Shown: piece by piece, positions 19,141 to 27,316 of the stretch
Position numbering within the stretch: the first letter of the stretch is position 1
How the letters are laid out: every line of letters starts with the position of its first letter
NCBI GenBank assembly: GCA_000831005.1
Contig: CP007152.1
Span: 1,612,001 to 1,676,000, forward strand
Direction of reading: 5' to 3'
Source: Marinobacter salarius
GTDB lineage: Bacteria; Pseudomonadota; Gammaproteobacteria; Pseudomonadales; Oleiphilaceae
Length of the DNA stretch: 64,000 nucleotides
Notes under the pieces: generated by a model
What the model was told of the DNA's origin: nothing
Database searches by the model: none
What the model saw: only the letters and a program-made list of their open reading frames with translations
Translations under genes and position numbers: made by a program

Positions 19141-19725
19141 TTGGACCATAAAACTGCATTTAATGCCAATAAAGACGAATAAAAGGGTTTATCCTGCCAT
19201 TTAAAGTCAGATAAAAGGCAGATCGATGCTTTCCGTAGTAGTGGCCGGCAGCCGATCGAGCTATGCGGCCTGGCCTCAGGTTCGGTGGAAGTTGTGAGGG
19301 CGCAAATCAATTTCAGCGTTTTATAACCAGAAGGATCAGATGTAACTTTCTGATTTTAAACGTTGAAGAATCCTCAACTGGTGAGGCGTCATGTATGCAC
19401 GAAAATTTTCCGTTTTCCGCGTGGTTGCTCCGGCCCCGCGGGCTGGCCAGACCTCCAGGGGCCCCGGATTTCTGTGCATATACACGCGCCACCAGATCGC
19501 TGTGAGATCGCTCTCTCTGGCCTGGTCAAAGTTGGTCTGAGGTTGTCGGTGAACTCTGAGGCTGGTTCAGGTGAAAGTCGGTGTGGGGCCTTCACAGGGT
19601 ATTTCAGGCTGATACTCGATAATTGGGGCAGCAAGGTGGCGCCACACTGCAGCGGCGGTTATCAAGTGCAGCCCAATCATTGGAGGGGTAGGTTGCTTAA
19701 ATGGCTGGCATTGCGTCTGAAGGTA
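19141..19725. other. 585-bp region without a convincing gene
   Basis: Between the LexA box and the 92-aa gene no frame on either strand has both a good start site and normal protein composition. The region holds an AT-rich part (19141-19230) and a GC-rich structured part (19381-19520) described separately as a possible antisense RNA. Open frames cross it on both strands but look like by-products of RNA structure. It probably holds the element's regulatory switch. Confidence 0.5.
19381..19520 (+). ncRNA. Candidate C4/CI-like antisense RNA (strand uncertain)
   Basis: A GC-rich hairpin is visible: CCGGCCCC at 19430-19437 pairs with GGGGCC(CC)GG at 19458-19467, enclosing an inner CTGG/CCAG stem. 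It is followed by CTGTGCATATACACG and a GATCGCTGTGAGATCGC repeat. The order and motifs recall, from memory, the C4/CI antisense RNAs (Rfam RF01695) that control P1/P4-type elements and occur in many islands with AlpA and a primase. I could not run a covariance model and the transcribed strand is not certain. Confidence 0.35.
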
Positions 19726-20004
19726 TTATGGGGGACTGCCATAGAGCGCCTGGTAAGCCTGAACGGCTGTTCCTATGGCTATGATCAGCGTAAAGCAGAT
19801 GATGATTGTCTCTCGTATTACGTGCGCGCGGTGGGTTCTCAGGTCTCTTTCCCAGTCCAGCAAAGAGGCCATGGATTTTCCGGTGAGTAGGTAGGTCTTG
19901 CGATTACCATCGTATTGGAGCTCTCCGGTGAACGTGAGTGAGTCAATCATTCTGCGGATATGTCGGAAATATCTAGTCTTCAAGTCGCTTGGCAGGATGA
20001 ACAC
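19726..20004 (-). CDS. Small tail-anchored membrane protein
   Basis: A 92-residue protein with a soluble N-terminal part (SDLKTRYFRHIRRMIDSLTF, then YLLTGKSMASLLDWERDLR) and one C-terminal membrane helix (ETIIICFTLIIAIGTAVQAY). The start is GTG, a few bases after GAGG, and 11 bp after the stop of the preceding gene, so the two are probably co-transcribed. Not recognised. A membrane-ending small protein in a phage-derived element could be a lysis or exclusion factor, but there is no direct evidence. Confidence 0.6.
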   Translation of the reverse strand: MFILPSDLKTRYFRHIRRMIDSLTFTGELQYDGNRKTYLLTGKSMASLLDWERDLRTHRAHVIRETIIICFTLIIAIGTAVQAYQALYGSPP

Positions 20005-20015
20005 ATCCGGGCCTC

Positions 20016-20558
20016 TTATTTCCTCGGCAACGGATACGTAACCAATATTTTGTCCGCGCTCATCGAGCGCATTATTGCCTCAAGCGCCGTTTTCCTCTCT
20101 CTCAGAAATTTGGTCTTTCGGGATGCGTTGGCCTTCAGGAGTTGATGCCACAACCAGAGACACCAAAACACTCCTGTGAACCTTACGATGGCTGCTGTTA
20201 TTGGGCTTGTATAAGTTGTTTCGGTTTCCCTGTGGAAATGTCGTATCTCAAACTCGGCGCCGTTGATCATTGCTGCGGTGATGGCTTTCGGTTCTTGCGG
20301 TCCTTCGCCCATCTTTCTTACACGTCTGGCGCGAAGTGGCTTGTCTGCCTCTGGCTCGACAAGCATTTTTACCGGTTCAGGGCCCTCCCGGATCTCGCCT
20401 TCCTCACCTTCGCTGCTCTGTTCTCTCGGGGTGAAGTAGATCCAGTAGGTGTCATAATCTGAAACCTCTGAAGTAATGGTGCTGGCGTGGCTCTCTTTCT
20501 TGAGCAAGTACCGCAAAGCTCTCATCTGGATGCGTTGTCGAACGTTCGCCTTTTCCAC
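20016..20558 (-). CDS. Hypothetical membrane-associated protein
   Basis: A 180-residue protein beginning EKANVRQRIQMRALRYLLKK after a GTG start that lies 6 bp past GAGGG. The middle is acidic (SSEGEEGEIREGPEPV). Residues around 120-150 hold a hydrophobic segment (ITAAIVRFTGVFWCLWLWHQ) that is probably a membrane helix, followed by a basic C-terminus. It is probably in an operon with the 92-residue membrane protein downstream. Two adjacent membrane proteins of unknown function suggest a joint role, for example exclusion of other phages or envelope modification during induction. I cannot assign a family. Confidence 0.6.
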   Translation of the reverse strand: MEKANVRQRIQMRALRYLLKKESHASTITSEVSDYDTYWIYFTPREQSSEGEEGEIREGPEPVKMLVEPEADKPLRARRVRKMGEGPQEPKAITAAMINGAEFEIRHFHRETETTYTSPITAAIVRFTGVFWCLWLWHQLLKANASRKTKFLRERKTALEAIMRSMSADKILVTYPLPRK

Positions 20559-20732
20559 AATTCCCTCGTTTTCAGATCATAGTGCTTTCAGGCTAGTCGA
20601 TTATCCGGGATGTGTTCGGGTTGGCTTCATGCTGAGAATGAGAAAGGCGCTGAGGTGGGGAAAGCGTAGAGTTCCAGCGAAACTGGAAGAGGGGCGGGGA
20701 GCCCCTGCTTCCATTGCTACTTTCGGGGGTGG

Positions 20733-21746
20733 TTATGCGGCTTGCTGTTGAATTCCCTCCACGATCTGTTCAACTCGCTCTCTTACGACGTCTTCATCAG
20801 TTTCAATGCTGACCCTCTCGAATTCGTGAATCCCTTCGGCATTGATCGTCAACTGGATGCGAGAGCTGGCGAGGCTTTCACCATCTCCCTGCCGAGAGGC
20901 GAGGTTCGAGGCAGTGGTCATCTCGGCAATGGCGCGTTCCATCCTGCCGGCGGCTTCCCTGAGTTGGTCAAGACCGTCCTGGTAGATGCCCCGGGCATAC
21001 AGGCTGACCATTACCCGGTAACCGCGTTCTGCGTCTGCGTGCTGATCTCTCAGGCTGTCCAGGTGCCTCTGGTAACCGCGTTGGGTGGATTCCGAGAGGC
21101 TGGCGGTTTCCTCCAGATCCTGGAGCCGTTTCTTCAGCTTGTTCAGATCCGTGGTCACCTTCTTAAGGTCTGCCGGTGTGGCCTTTCCCATATCCGCATC
21201 AGCGGCCATCATGTCGCGGTCAGCTGAGAGCAGATCAATCTTTTCCTTCAGTTCGGAGATCTGGTCTTCCATGGGGCTTTTCGAGGCACGCTCAGCCGCT
21301 TCTTCAAGCTGGCGGATCTGTCCTTCCAGGCCGTCTAGTTCCCGCTTGGCAATAATCAGATCCTGAAGCTCGACCTTCGGTGGATTGGTTTGCAGCTTGT
21401 TGAGCTCTGCCGTCATGTCGTCCATCTCTTTCTGCAGGGGCGCGACGATCTTTTCAGCTGCCGTCTGCTCTTTACGAATTTCTCGAAGGGCTGCTTCTTT
21501 CTCCAGCCTTTCCTGTTTGGTCATTTGGCCGTAGCGGGTTTCAAAGCGCGCCCGGGGCGCATCTTCTTTATCCAGCTCGGTTTGAATGCTTTTCATTCGA
21601 TTCTCGATCAGCGTCAATTGGCCCCTTTGATGGCTGAGTTCTGGGCCTTTCTCTTCAATGAGCCGCTGGAGCTCTCGGATTCTGGCCTGCATGGATGAGG
21701 CGGTTTGCAGGTTCATGGCTTTCTTGATCATCGACTTAAGGTTCAT
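20733..21746 (-). CDS. Long coiled-coil protein
   Basis: A 337-residue protein. From residue 15 to about 240 it is almost continuous coiled coil (QARIRELQRLIEEKGPELSH, LEKEAALREIRKEQTAAEKI, DLKKVTTDLNKLKKRLQDLE). The C-terminal end is globular and strand-rich (SRIQLTINAEGIHEFERVSI). The start is MNLKSMIKKAMNLQ, with GGAGAAC upstream. Its architecture resembles phage scaffold or tail-associated proteins and SMC-like defence components, but no ATPase motif is present. It is transcribed with the replication genes. Confidence 0.72.
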   Translation of the reverse strand: MNLKSMIKKAMNLQTASSMQARIRELQRLIEEKGPELSHQRGQLTLIENRMKSIQTELDKEDAPRARFETRYGQMTKQERLEKEAALREIRKEQTAAEKIVAPLQKEMDDMTAELNKLQTNPPKVELQDLIIAKRELDGLEGQIRQLEEAAERASKSPMEDQISELKEKIDLLSADRDMMAADADMGKATPADLKKVTTDLNKLKKRLQDLEETASLSESTQRGYQRHLDSLRDQHADAERGYRVMVSLYARGIYQDGLDQLREAAGRMERAIAEMTTASNLASRQGDGESLASSRIQLTINAEGIHEFERVSIETDEDVVRERVEQIVEGIQQQAA

Positions 21747-21856
21747 CTGGTTGTTCTCCTGGCGCTGGTGTGGCGCTCTCGGTTCATAGGTTCAGGGTGT
21801 TGTGCCTTTACCGGTGAGGGCTTCAGGCGGTGATCAGTTCTTCATTCAGGGTGCCG

Positions 21857-22585
21857 TTACCTCCTGGTGTGATGTGGGTTGAGGGTTGTTGAACTCTGGG
21901 TGTTGCCGGCGCGATTGAGGTCTGCTGCTGAAAGCCAGCGATTGGTTGCCCTACGGCCGGTGTTGTGTTTCTTGCTGGTGTTTGGCTCGGCTTCGCTGGC
22001 GAGAATCCAGAGCCGGCGGTATTCCTCGAGGATCCATTCGTGCTTTTCCGCGGGCAGTGCAGCCAGGCGGAGATGCAGAAACCGGTTGTCTTCCGGCAGC
22101 AATGGCAATGCAAGGCGCTTTGAAAGAGGGGTGTACTGATCCTGTTCCGGGTACGTCTCTCGCCCTGACTTCAGGTGTGCGACCTTCTCCGGGTTTTCTC
22201 TGATCCAGAGCGCCAGATAGTCGCGGGCTTGCCAAAGAGGAAGAGCGCCGGTTTCAAGATCTTTCAGATCGTCCCTGCAGAAAGGGGACTCCCAAAGTCT
22301 GAGCGCTCTGGTCACTTCCTCCGGAGTGATGCCGAGCTGGCTGCACACTGATGACAAGGCCCCTGCCTGGGTGTTGTTATTCTCAAAACGGCTCTGACCT
22401 GTACTGACAGAACTGACACAACTGGGTTCTGTCGGTTTTGTCAGTTCAGGTTCTGGGCTTTTCGGGGTTTCAGGTTTTTGAATATGCGCCTGATGGGTAC
22501 TGACAAAACTGACGGAATCGGGTTTTGTCAGTTCTGTCAGTTCCGGTCTGGGGCTTTTCTGAATTCTTTGCTGCCATCTGCCCAT
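21857..22585 (-). CDS. Replication-module associated protein with Thr/Ser-rich N-terminal repeats
   Basis: A 242-residue protein encoded 3 bp after the primase gene. The N-terminus carries two related units, ELTKPDSVSFVSTHQ and ELTKPTEPSCVSSVSTGQ, separated by a short Pro-rich spacer. Genes at this position after DUF3987 or toprim primases in many proteobacterial elements start with similar KTDKTPFVSFVS-like peptides, so it belongs to that poorly described family. The middle part (ITPEEVTRALRLWESPFCRD, then YLALWIRENPEKVAHL) is helical and might bind the primase or DNA. The C-terminus is basic. Confidence 0.7.
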   Translation of the reverse strand: MGRWQQRIQKSPRPELTELTKPDSVSFVSTHQAHIQKPETPKSPEPELTKPTEPSCVSSVSTGQSRFENNNTQAGALSSVCSQLGITPEEVTRALRLWESPFCRDDLKDLETGALPLWQARDYLALWIRENPEKVAHLKSGRETYPEQDQYTPLSKRLALPLLPEDNRFLHLRLAALPAEKHEWILEEYRRLWILASEAEPNTSKKHNTGRRATNRWLSAADLNRAGNTQSSTTLNPHHTRR

Positions 22586-22588
22586 GAA

Positions 22589-24751
22589 TTAACCCTCCCT
22601 GATCCAGCGGTATTGGATGGAAGGTCTGCCACCGGCAACGGACGGCAGGCACTCAATTTCCCTGAGGTGGCCATAATCCAGCAGCAGATCCAGCGTATCC
22701 CTGATCTGGGCTTTCTCGGTAAGGCCGGCCCATGCCTTGCGCTGAACCTCCCTGAGGGTGAAGGGGTCTGACAGCTTATCCCTGCGATCAATCATCAGCC
22801 TGGCGCCGGTAACAGCCCCATGAGTGGCCACTGAGTAGAGCCGTTCAGCATGACTCTGCAGGTAGTCGGCAAAATCCAGAGCCTTGCCGGTGGCTACTTC
22901 ACCCACCTGGTCACCGGTGCCATCCACCAGCTCAAATATGAGCGCCAAGGCCGCCACGGTCTTCGGCATCTTCATCAGGTGGCTTTCCATGACAGGGTGG
23001 AGTTCCCCGCTTCGGGCCTTGGTCTGGATCTCCTTCATCCATTCAATGAACATTTCCTGTGCGCCCGGGGAAAACTGCCGGGGCGTCTCGTCAGCTTCCA
23101 TTTCCGAGAATTTCCGAAAGGCCTGGGCATAGGTGCTGTATGCGAGTTTGTTGGGCGGCCGGTCGCTCCAGTGCCAGGCTTTAATCCGGTCAGGGAAAAC
23201 CGCCAACTGAAAGCGCTGGATCAATCCATCGTCATCACTGCCGCGAACAGCGCCCCGTATCAGAGGGGCAATCTTGCTTGGTTGTATACCGCCAATAATG
23301 GCCAGGGTGGTAGAGGTGATTAGCAGCGTGCCGCGGCCAATGCGATCAAAGATGTACTGTCCGCATCCGTCGAAACATTCCAGGTAGAAGGCGCGATCTG
23401 CCTGCCCATCCTCTCCTCGCATCTGGGCCAGCCAGCCGGCAATCTCGTCACGGACCAGCAGAAGGCCTGAGGGGTTTTCGTTCAGCAACTCCCCAAGCTT
23501 TGCCACTGTCGAATCGTTCACGATGATCCGGGGCCTGGTGGGTTTCTCCGGTTCTTGGATTGAAGCCCGCAGTGCGTCCATGGCGGCATTCTGGTTCCCC
23601 TTCTTAACCTCATGCTTGGCCTTATCCTTTGCGGCCTTGCCCTGGATCTCCGCCAGCTCTGCTTCTGCTTTGTATTCCGCCAGTTCGGTTTCAAAGACTT
23701 CCTGATTTTCCCGCTCAATGGCGTAGACAGGAGACAAAGCCGCTTTCATGGCCGGGGATTTCATGGCGGAGGGCCCGCCGATCATGGCGCCCCAAAGGTT
23801 GGGGGTGATCGACCAGTCATCGTTCTGCTTTGGCCGGATTTTTATCTTGTTCCCCAGAACGCCGGAGATGGCCACCAGAGCCGCGACAGCCACGTAATCC
23901 GGTGGGCATTGCTGGCGATCGGCCACATCACAAACGAAGCTACGAAGGGCTGTAGGGAGGTTGTCAGGATCAAGGGGCAGGACAGGGGGCATATCATCCG
24001 GTAAAGGGCGGGGCTGGCCCTCTGGCGGTTCTGGTGCCGTCATTCCACTCTGGAACTCTGCCAGCACGGCTTCTGCATCTGCGCTCTGGTATACGTCGCT
24101 CCAGTCCTTGGCAGACTGAGGGCAGGTCCAGGAGGTACCGGCGCGTTTACCGGCCCGGATGCCCGCCTTGTCATTGTCCACGGCAGCGATCAGGCGGAGG
24201 CCCGGGTTCATCTCATGGATGAGCGCGATATTACCGGGAATGATGGCTTCACCAAGGCCGCACGCCACCGGCAACTCTGTGGCTTCATGGAGGCGATACC
24301 CGTCCGCCAGGCCAGCGCAAACGATCAAGCGGCCCTCAAGCTTTGGCAGATCCTCGATATCAAATCCGATAGGGGTGAACGTCCCGGCCACCTTCGCGCA
24401 TTTGGTGGCAAACTTATCATTGGGTTTGTCGTCCGGGTTTTTGCGGATGCTCTCTGAAAGGATCTGCTCAAATCCGCAAGGGTTGCCAGCAGTATCAAGA
24501 AGGGGTCTCAGCAGTGCCGGCCCTTCCCAAGGTTTTATTGGCTTACCTTCTGCATCGAAACGGGCAATCCGGACGCTTTGCACTGTGCAGCCCAGGGCAC
24601 TCAGAGCGTCACTGTTCATACCCTTCTTCAGGGCATACGGATGGATTACTTTTTGATCAGCGCTGAGGTATTCTGTACCTGGTTGTTCACGGTGTAGCTC
24701 TGGGCCCTCGACTGGATCGCTGCCAGCGGGGGCCTCTCTCTGATCGACCAT
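22589..24751 (-). CDS. DUF3987/toprim-type primase-helicase of the element
   Basis: A 720-residue replication protein. The N-terminal third contains a toprim-like part (LEGRLIVCAGLADGYRLHEA, IALIHEMNPGLRLIAAVDND), although the usual glutamate of the first toprim motif seems replaced (CAGLAD). The rest is the DUF3987 (YfjI-like) ATPase region with a Walker A variant GGPSAMKSP, RDEIAGWLAQM, and GTLLITSTTLAIIGGIQP. A winged-helix-like end (LREVQRKAWAGLTEKAQIRD) follows. Such proteins initiate replication of P4-like elements. The ATG lies 2 bp after the stop of the 72-residue gene. The longer frame overlaps that gene and is less likely. Confidence 0.88.
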   Translation of the reverse strand: MVDQREAPAGSDPVEGPELHREQPGTEYLSADQKVIHPYALKKGMNSDALSALGCTVQSVRIARFDAEGKPIKPWEGPALLRPLLDTAGNPCGFEQILSESIRKNPDDKPNDKFATKCAKVAGTFTPIGFDIEDLPKLEGRLIVCAGLADGYRLHEATELPVACGLGEAIIPGNIALIHEMNPGLRLIAAVDNDKAGIRAGKRAGTSWTCPQSAKDWSDVYQSADAEAVLAEFQSGMTAPEPPEGQPRPLPDDMPPVLPLDPDNLPTALRSFVCDVADRQQCPPDYVAVAALVAISGVLGNKIKIRPKQNDDWSITPNLWGAMIGGPSAMKSPAMKAALSPVYAIERENQEVFETELAEYKAEAELAEIQGKAAKDKAKHEVKKGNQNAAMDALRASIQEPEKPTRPRIIVNDSTVAKLGELLNENPSGLLLVRDEIAGWLAQMRGEDGQADRAFYLECFDGCGQYIFDRIGRGTLLITSTTLAIIGGIQPSKIAPLIRGAVRGSDDDGLIQRFQLAVFPDRIKAWHWSDRPPNKLAYSTYAQAFRKFSEMEADETPRQFSPGAQEMFIEWMKEIQTKARSGELHPVMESHLMKMPKTVAALALIFELVDGTGDQVGEVATGKALDFADYLQSHAERLYSVATHGAVTGARLMIDRRDKLSDPFTLREVQRKAWAGLTEKAQIRDTLDLLLDYGHLREIECLPSVAGGRPSIQYRWIREG

Positions 24752-24752
24752 A

Positions 24753-24971
24753 TCAGCCCGCCTTTTTTTCGATGTACCGGAACAGCTCATCCAGTGCCAC
24801 GGCCTTGCAGCCGTTTATCCGCTCGATCTGAATTTCACCGCGAGACACGGCATCTGTAATTTCAGAAGCGGTTGTATTGAGCGTCTGGGGAACCTGGCTG
24901 AGGGCGAGAAACTGATGGTTGTTGCGGAAGAACCAGCCGGGGCTGCGTTTCTGGGGTTGTGGGGCTCTCAT
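24753..24971 (-). CDS. Small regulator-like protein
   Basis: A 72-residue basic protein encoded between the AlpA gene (4-bp overlap) and the primase gene. SEITDAVSRGEIQIERINGC and KAVALDELFRYI have the look of a helix-turn-helix or wing of the MerR/excisionase fold, with the C-terminal part reading as a DNA-contact helix followed by a recognition segment. I cannot name a family. Its position inside the regulator-primase operon supports a role in replication control or excision. Confidence 0.6.
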   Translation of the reverse strand: MRAPQPQKRSPGWFFRNNHQFLALSQVPQTLNTTASEITDAVSRGEIQIERINGCKAVALDELFRYIEKKAG

Positions 24972-25162
24972 GCGACACCTGCCTTTCCGGCTTCCCAGTT
25001 CTCAACGTCTGAGAGTTTCCAGCGGGTGCAGTTGGGGCCAAGTTTTACAGGGGTGGGGAAGGCTCCTTTTTTCGCCCATCGCCAGGGCGTAACCCGAGAG
25101 ACTTCATAGCGAGAGGCCAGCTCTCGATCCGAAAGGTACTTCTCTTTTTGCTCGTGGTTCAT
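24968..25162 (-). CDS. AlpA family transcriptional regulator
   Basis: A 64-residue winged-helix regulator of the AlpA/MerR-like family. KYLSDRELASRYEVSRVTPW is the helix-turn-helix, FPTPVKLGPNCTRWKLSDVE the wing, ending NWEAGKAG. AlpA-type proteins in P4-like elements act as excisionase activators or as the excision factor. It opens the replication operon and overlaps the next gene by 4 bp. No regulator of the opposite side of the switch (CI-like repressor) is visible in the element. Confidence 0.9.
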   Translation of the reverse strand: MNHEQKEKYLSDRELASRYEVSRVTPWRWAKKGAFPTPVKLGPNCTRWKLSDVENWEAGKAGVA

Positions 25163-25243
25163 CGGTTTGCCTCATGTGATTTTGCGTAACACATGGGCAG
25201 TAAATCAGCGGGGAGTTTTCTTCTGCGGAATAAAAGTCGAGGG

Positions 25244-25795
25244 TTATTTTCCGGTTTCTTTGAGGTAGCGTTTAACCAAGCTGGCTCCTTGTCGATAGTG
25301 CTTTTCTAGGGTTGATATTTCTTCCCAGGTTCCTTTCTCTCCGCCAGACTCCAATAATCTGGCCAAGCTATGTCGCTTTTCTTGATATAGGGCGATTGCT
25401 TCAATTTTATTGAGGCCGTGTTCCAGCCTGATCTTTTCTACATCCTCCCATGTGAGCAGATCGCGGAGATGATTTTCGCCGGTTTTTGGGCGGCCTGCCT
25501 CAGGCTTCAGTGAAAATGCCTTGTTTGGGTTAATGCCATGCTCGGTAATTTCAAAAATACATTGTGCAGCCCAGTCGGCAACCAATGGATCAGGAAGCTT
25601 TCGTGATTTAAGGCAGGCTCTCAGATACCTGAGCAACTTCTCCCCTGCAATTTCATCTCCGGCATTAGCAGATTCAACGCGGTCGCTGAATTCCTCTAGG
25701 TACACGAATACCTCTCGGGATAGCAGGTCAAAGTGATCGTTTGTCGCTTTCGAAAGCTCTTCGATCTCGTTAAGGCTCTTGGGTTTCAACGTCAC
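25244..25795 (-). CDS. Hypothetical protein after integrase
   Basis: A 183-residue soluble helical protein that I do not recognise. It starts MTLKPKSLNEIEELSKATND and has a likely helix-turn-helix-like stretch near residue 120-140 (WEDVEKIRLEHGLNKIEAIA) and basic ends (HYRQGASLVKRYLKETGK). The ATG overlaps the integrase stop by 4 bp, so it is translated together with integrase. Genes in this position in related elements are often of unknown function. Confidence 0.65.
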   Translation of the reverse strand: MTLKPKSLNEIEELSKATNDHFDLLSREVFVYLEEFSDRVESANAGDEIAGEKLLRYLRACLKSRKLPDPLVADWAAQCIFEITEHGINPNKAFSLKPEAGRPKTGENHLRDLLTWEDVEKIRLEHGLNKIEAIALYQEKRHSLARLLESGGEKGTWEEISTLEKHYRQGASLVKRYLKETGK

Positions 25796-27099
25796 GGCGT
25801 AGATTCCTTTTTGTCGCCAATAGCAACAACCTTGCCGGAGTCCCTCTTGCTCTCACCATGCAGGCAGAACGTTTCCCAGTCGGCCATCAGCAGCCGGCGC
25901 TTATCAATCAGCTCTGAACGGGCGTAAGCGGCCCGGGTGGCGTCACTGTTCACATGGGCCAGGGCAAGCTCTGAAACCTCGTCAGCGTAGGCTGTGCGTT
26001 CTCTGGCCCAATCCTTGAAGGTGGAACGGAAACCGTGGGCGGTTACACTCTGATCCATCCGCTTCAGCAGGGCGGTCAGGAAGTTGTTCGATGGCTCGTC
26101 ACCTTTCGGGCCGGGGAAAATCAAATCACCGGGGGCACCTTCACCCATGCTTTTTAGCAGTTCCATGACGGAATCAGTCAGGGGTACGCGGTGAACCTTC
26201 TCAGATTTCATACGCTCAGCCGGCACGGTCCAAACTTTCCGGGCCAAGTCGATCTCCTGCCAGGTAACGCCGGCTTTCCGGATCCGTTTGTCCCCGATGA
26301 CCTCGTTTGTGCGGGCCGCCGTGAGAATCAGGAATTCGAGAGCCCGGGCGGCGATGCCAGTGCGCTTTTTCAGATCCTTCATGAACTCCGGCATCTTATC
26401 CACGGGCAGGGCGGCATAGTGGCCACGTTTCTTGATCTTCTCCGGTGAGGGGTAAACCTCATCCAGGTAGCCCTGCCACTTGGCGGGATTTTCGTTGGAT
26501 CGGTAGCCGTGAATCGCACACCAGCCCAATATATTTTCAATACGGGCCCTGACGCGGTTGGCGGTTTCAGTCTTGGTTTCCCATATCGGATCCAGAACTT
26601 GCTTGATGTGGGGGAGCTCGATTTCTCGTACTGGCATTTCCCCTAAATGCGGGATGGCGTAGGTGGTTAGACTATTGGTCCACTGTGTTTCCTGGCGGGG
26701 ATTCCGGAACTCTTTGGACTTCATCCGGATGTATTCTTCCATTGCCTTCTGGAAGGTCAACGTGCTGATTTTTTCCGCCAGCAGTGAACGCTTCAGAGAG
26801 CGCTTTTCCTCAAGGGGATCTATACCATTCCGGATCTTCTCTTTCACTTCCCGGGCCTTGTCGCGAGCCTGAGCGAGGGAGATTTCAGGGTAGGGCCCAA
26901 GGCCGATATCTGGCCGGCGGTTACCGATTGTCGCGCGTAGAATCCACTGACGGGCGCCAGAGGGCGTAACCTTTAGTAGCAGTCCTGAGACACCACCAAC
27001 GGGGTACCGAACTTCTTTAACCTCTCCGTTGGAGGGGTTGACCCGACAAGACAGGCGTTTTACTTCGAGCGGTGAAAGTTCCTTGGCAATCTTCGGCAT
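25792..27099 (-). CDS. Tyrosine recombinase / integrase
   Basis: A 435-residue P4-type integrase. The N-terminal DUF4102 arm-binding domain (LSPLEVKRLSCRV, LLLKVTPSGARQWILRATIG) is followed by a SAM-like core-binding domain and the catalytic domain from about residue 220. The catalytic Arg is in TAARTNEVIG, HxxR in AHGFRSTFKDW, the next His in LALAHV and the nucleophile Tyr in RAAYARS. It integrates the element into the tRNA-Ser 3' end, and the right att repeat lies 147 bp upstream of its start. I chose MPKIAKELS, the usual family start, over an in-frame Met 8 codons upstream. Confidence 0.95.
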   Translation of the reverse strand: MPKIAKELSPLEVKRLSCRVNPSNGEVKEVRYPVGGVSGLLLKVTPSGARQWILRATIGNRRPDIGLGPYPEISLAQARDKAREVKEKIRNGIDPLEEKRSLKRSLLAEKISTLTFQKAMEEYIRMKSKEFRNPRQETQWTNSLTTYAIPHLGEMPVREIELPHIKQVLDPIWETKTETANRVRARIENILGWCAIHGYRSNENPAKWQGYLDEVYPSPEKIKKRGHYAALPVDKMPEFMKDLKKRTGIAARALEFLILTAARTNEVIGDKRIRKAGVTWQEIDLARKVWTVPAERMKSEKVHRVPLTDSVMELLKSMGEGAPGDLIFPGPKGDEPSNNFLTALLKRMDQSVTAHGFRSTFKDWARERTAYADEVSELALAHVNSDATRAAYARSELIDKRRLLMADWETFCLHGESKRDSGKVVAIGDKKESTP

Positions 27100-27245
27100 C
27101 GCTTGGCCCACATCCCGGCACACAAAAAGTATTGATATTCGATGCTACAGGGTGATATGGTGGGTTACAAGCGTTTCAGGTAAGTAGTTGTTCTGGAATG
27201 GTTAAAGGCTGAATTTTTCGAGGAAAATCAGTGTGTGAGTCAGGT

Positions 27246-27263
27246 CTGGCCCACCGCCACTTT
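27246..27263 (+). repeat. Right attachment repeat (att)
   Basis: CTGGCCCACCGCCACTTT, identical to 11633-11650. It marks where the empty tRNA-Ser locus resumes. The bases after it (CTCTTCC) would follow the tRNA in a strain without the element. Confidence 0.88.
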
Positions 27264-27316
27264 CTCTTCCTTCCCTGATATTTCCCGTATCCTTTCAAAC
27301 TGTTTCGTTAGTGCTT

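Larger units (their letters stand above)
11633..27263. mobile_element. 15.6-kb integrative element in tRNA-Ser (satellite-like)
   Basis: The element is bounded by identical 18-bp repeats. Its right side has a tyrosine integrase, an unknown gene, an AlpA regulator, a small regulator-like gene and a DUF3987/toprim-like replication protein. Its middle has a coiled-coil protein, two small unknown proteins, a LexA box and a tail tape-measure gene. Its left side has cargo including a TIR-like protein. The integrase plus AlpA plus primase set is the P4-like satellite core. No terminase, portal, capsid, tail-tube, baseplate or lysis gene is visible. It is either a satellite that depends on a helper phage or a reduced prophage. 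Part of it, notably the TIR-like gene, is AT-richer than the host. Confidence 0.85.

Noticed and set aside
11633..27263. A complete inducible prophage
   Set aside because: No terminase, portal, capsid, tail tube, baseplate or lysis genes; only one tape-measure gene is phage-structural.
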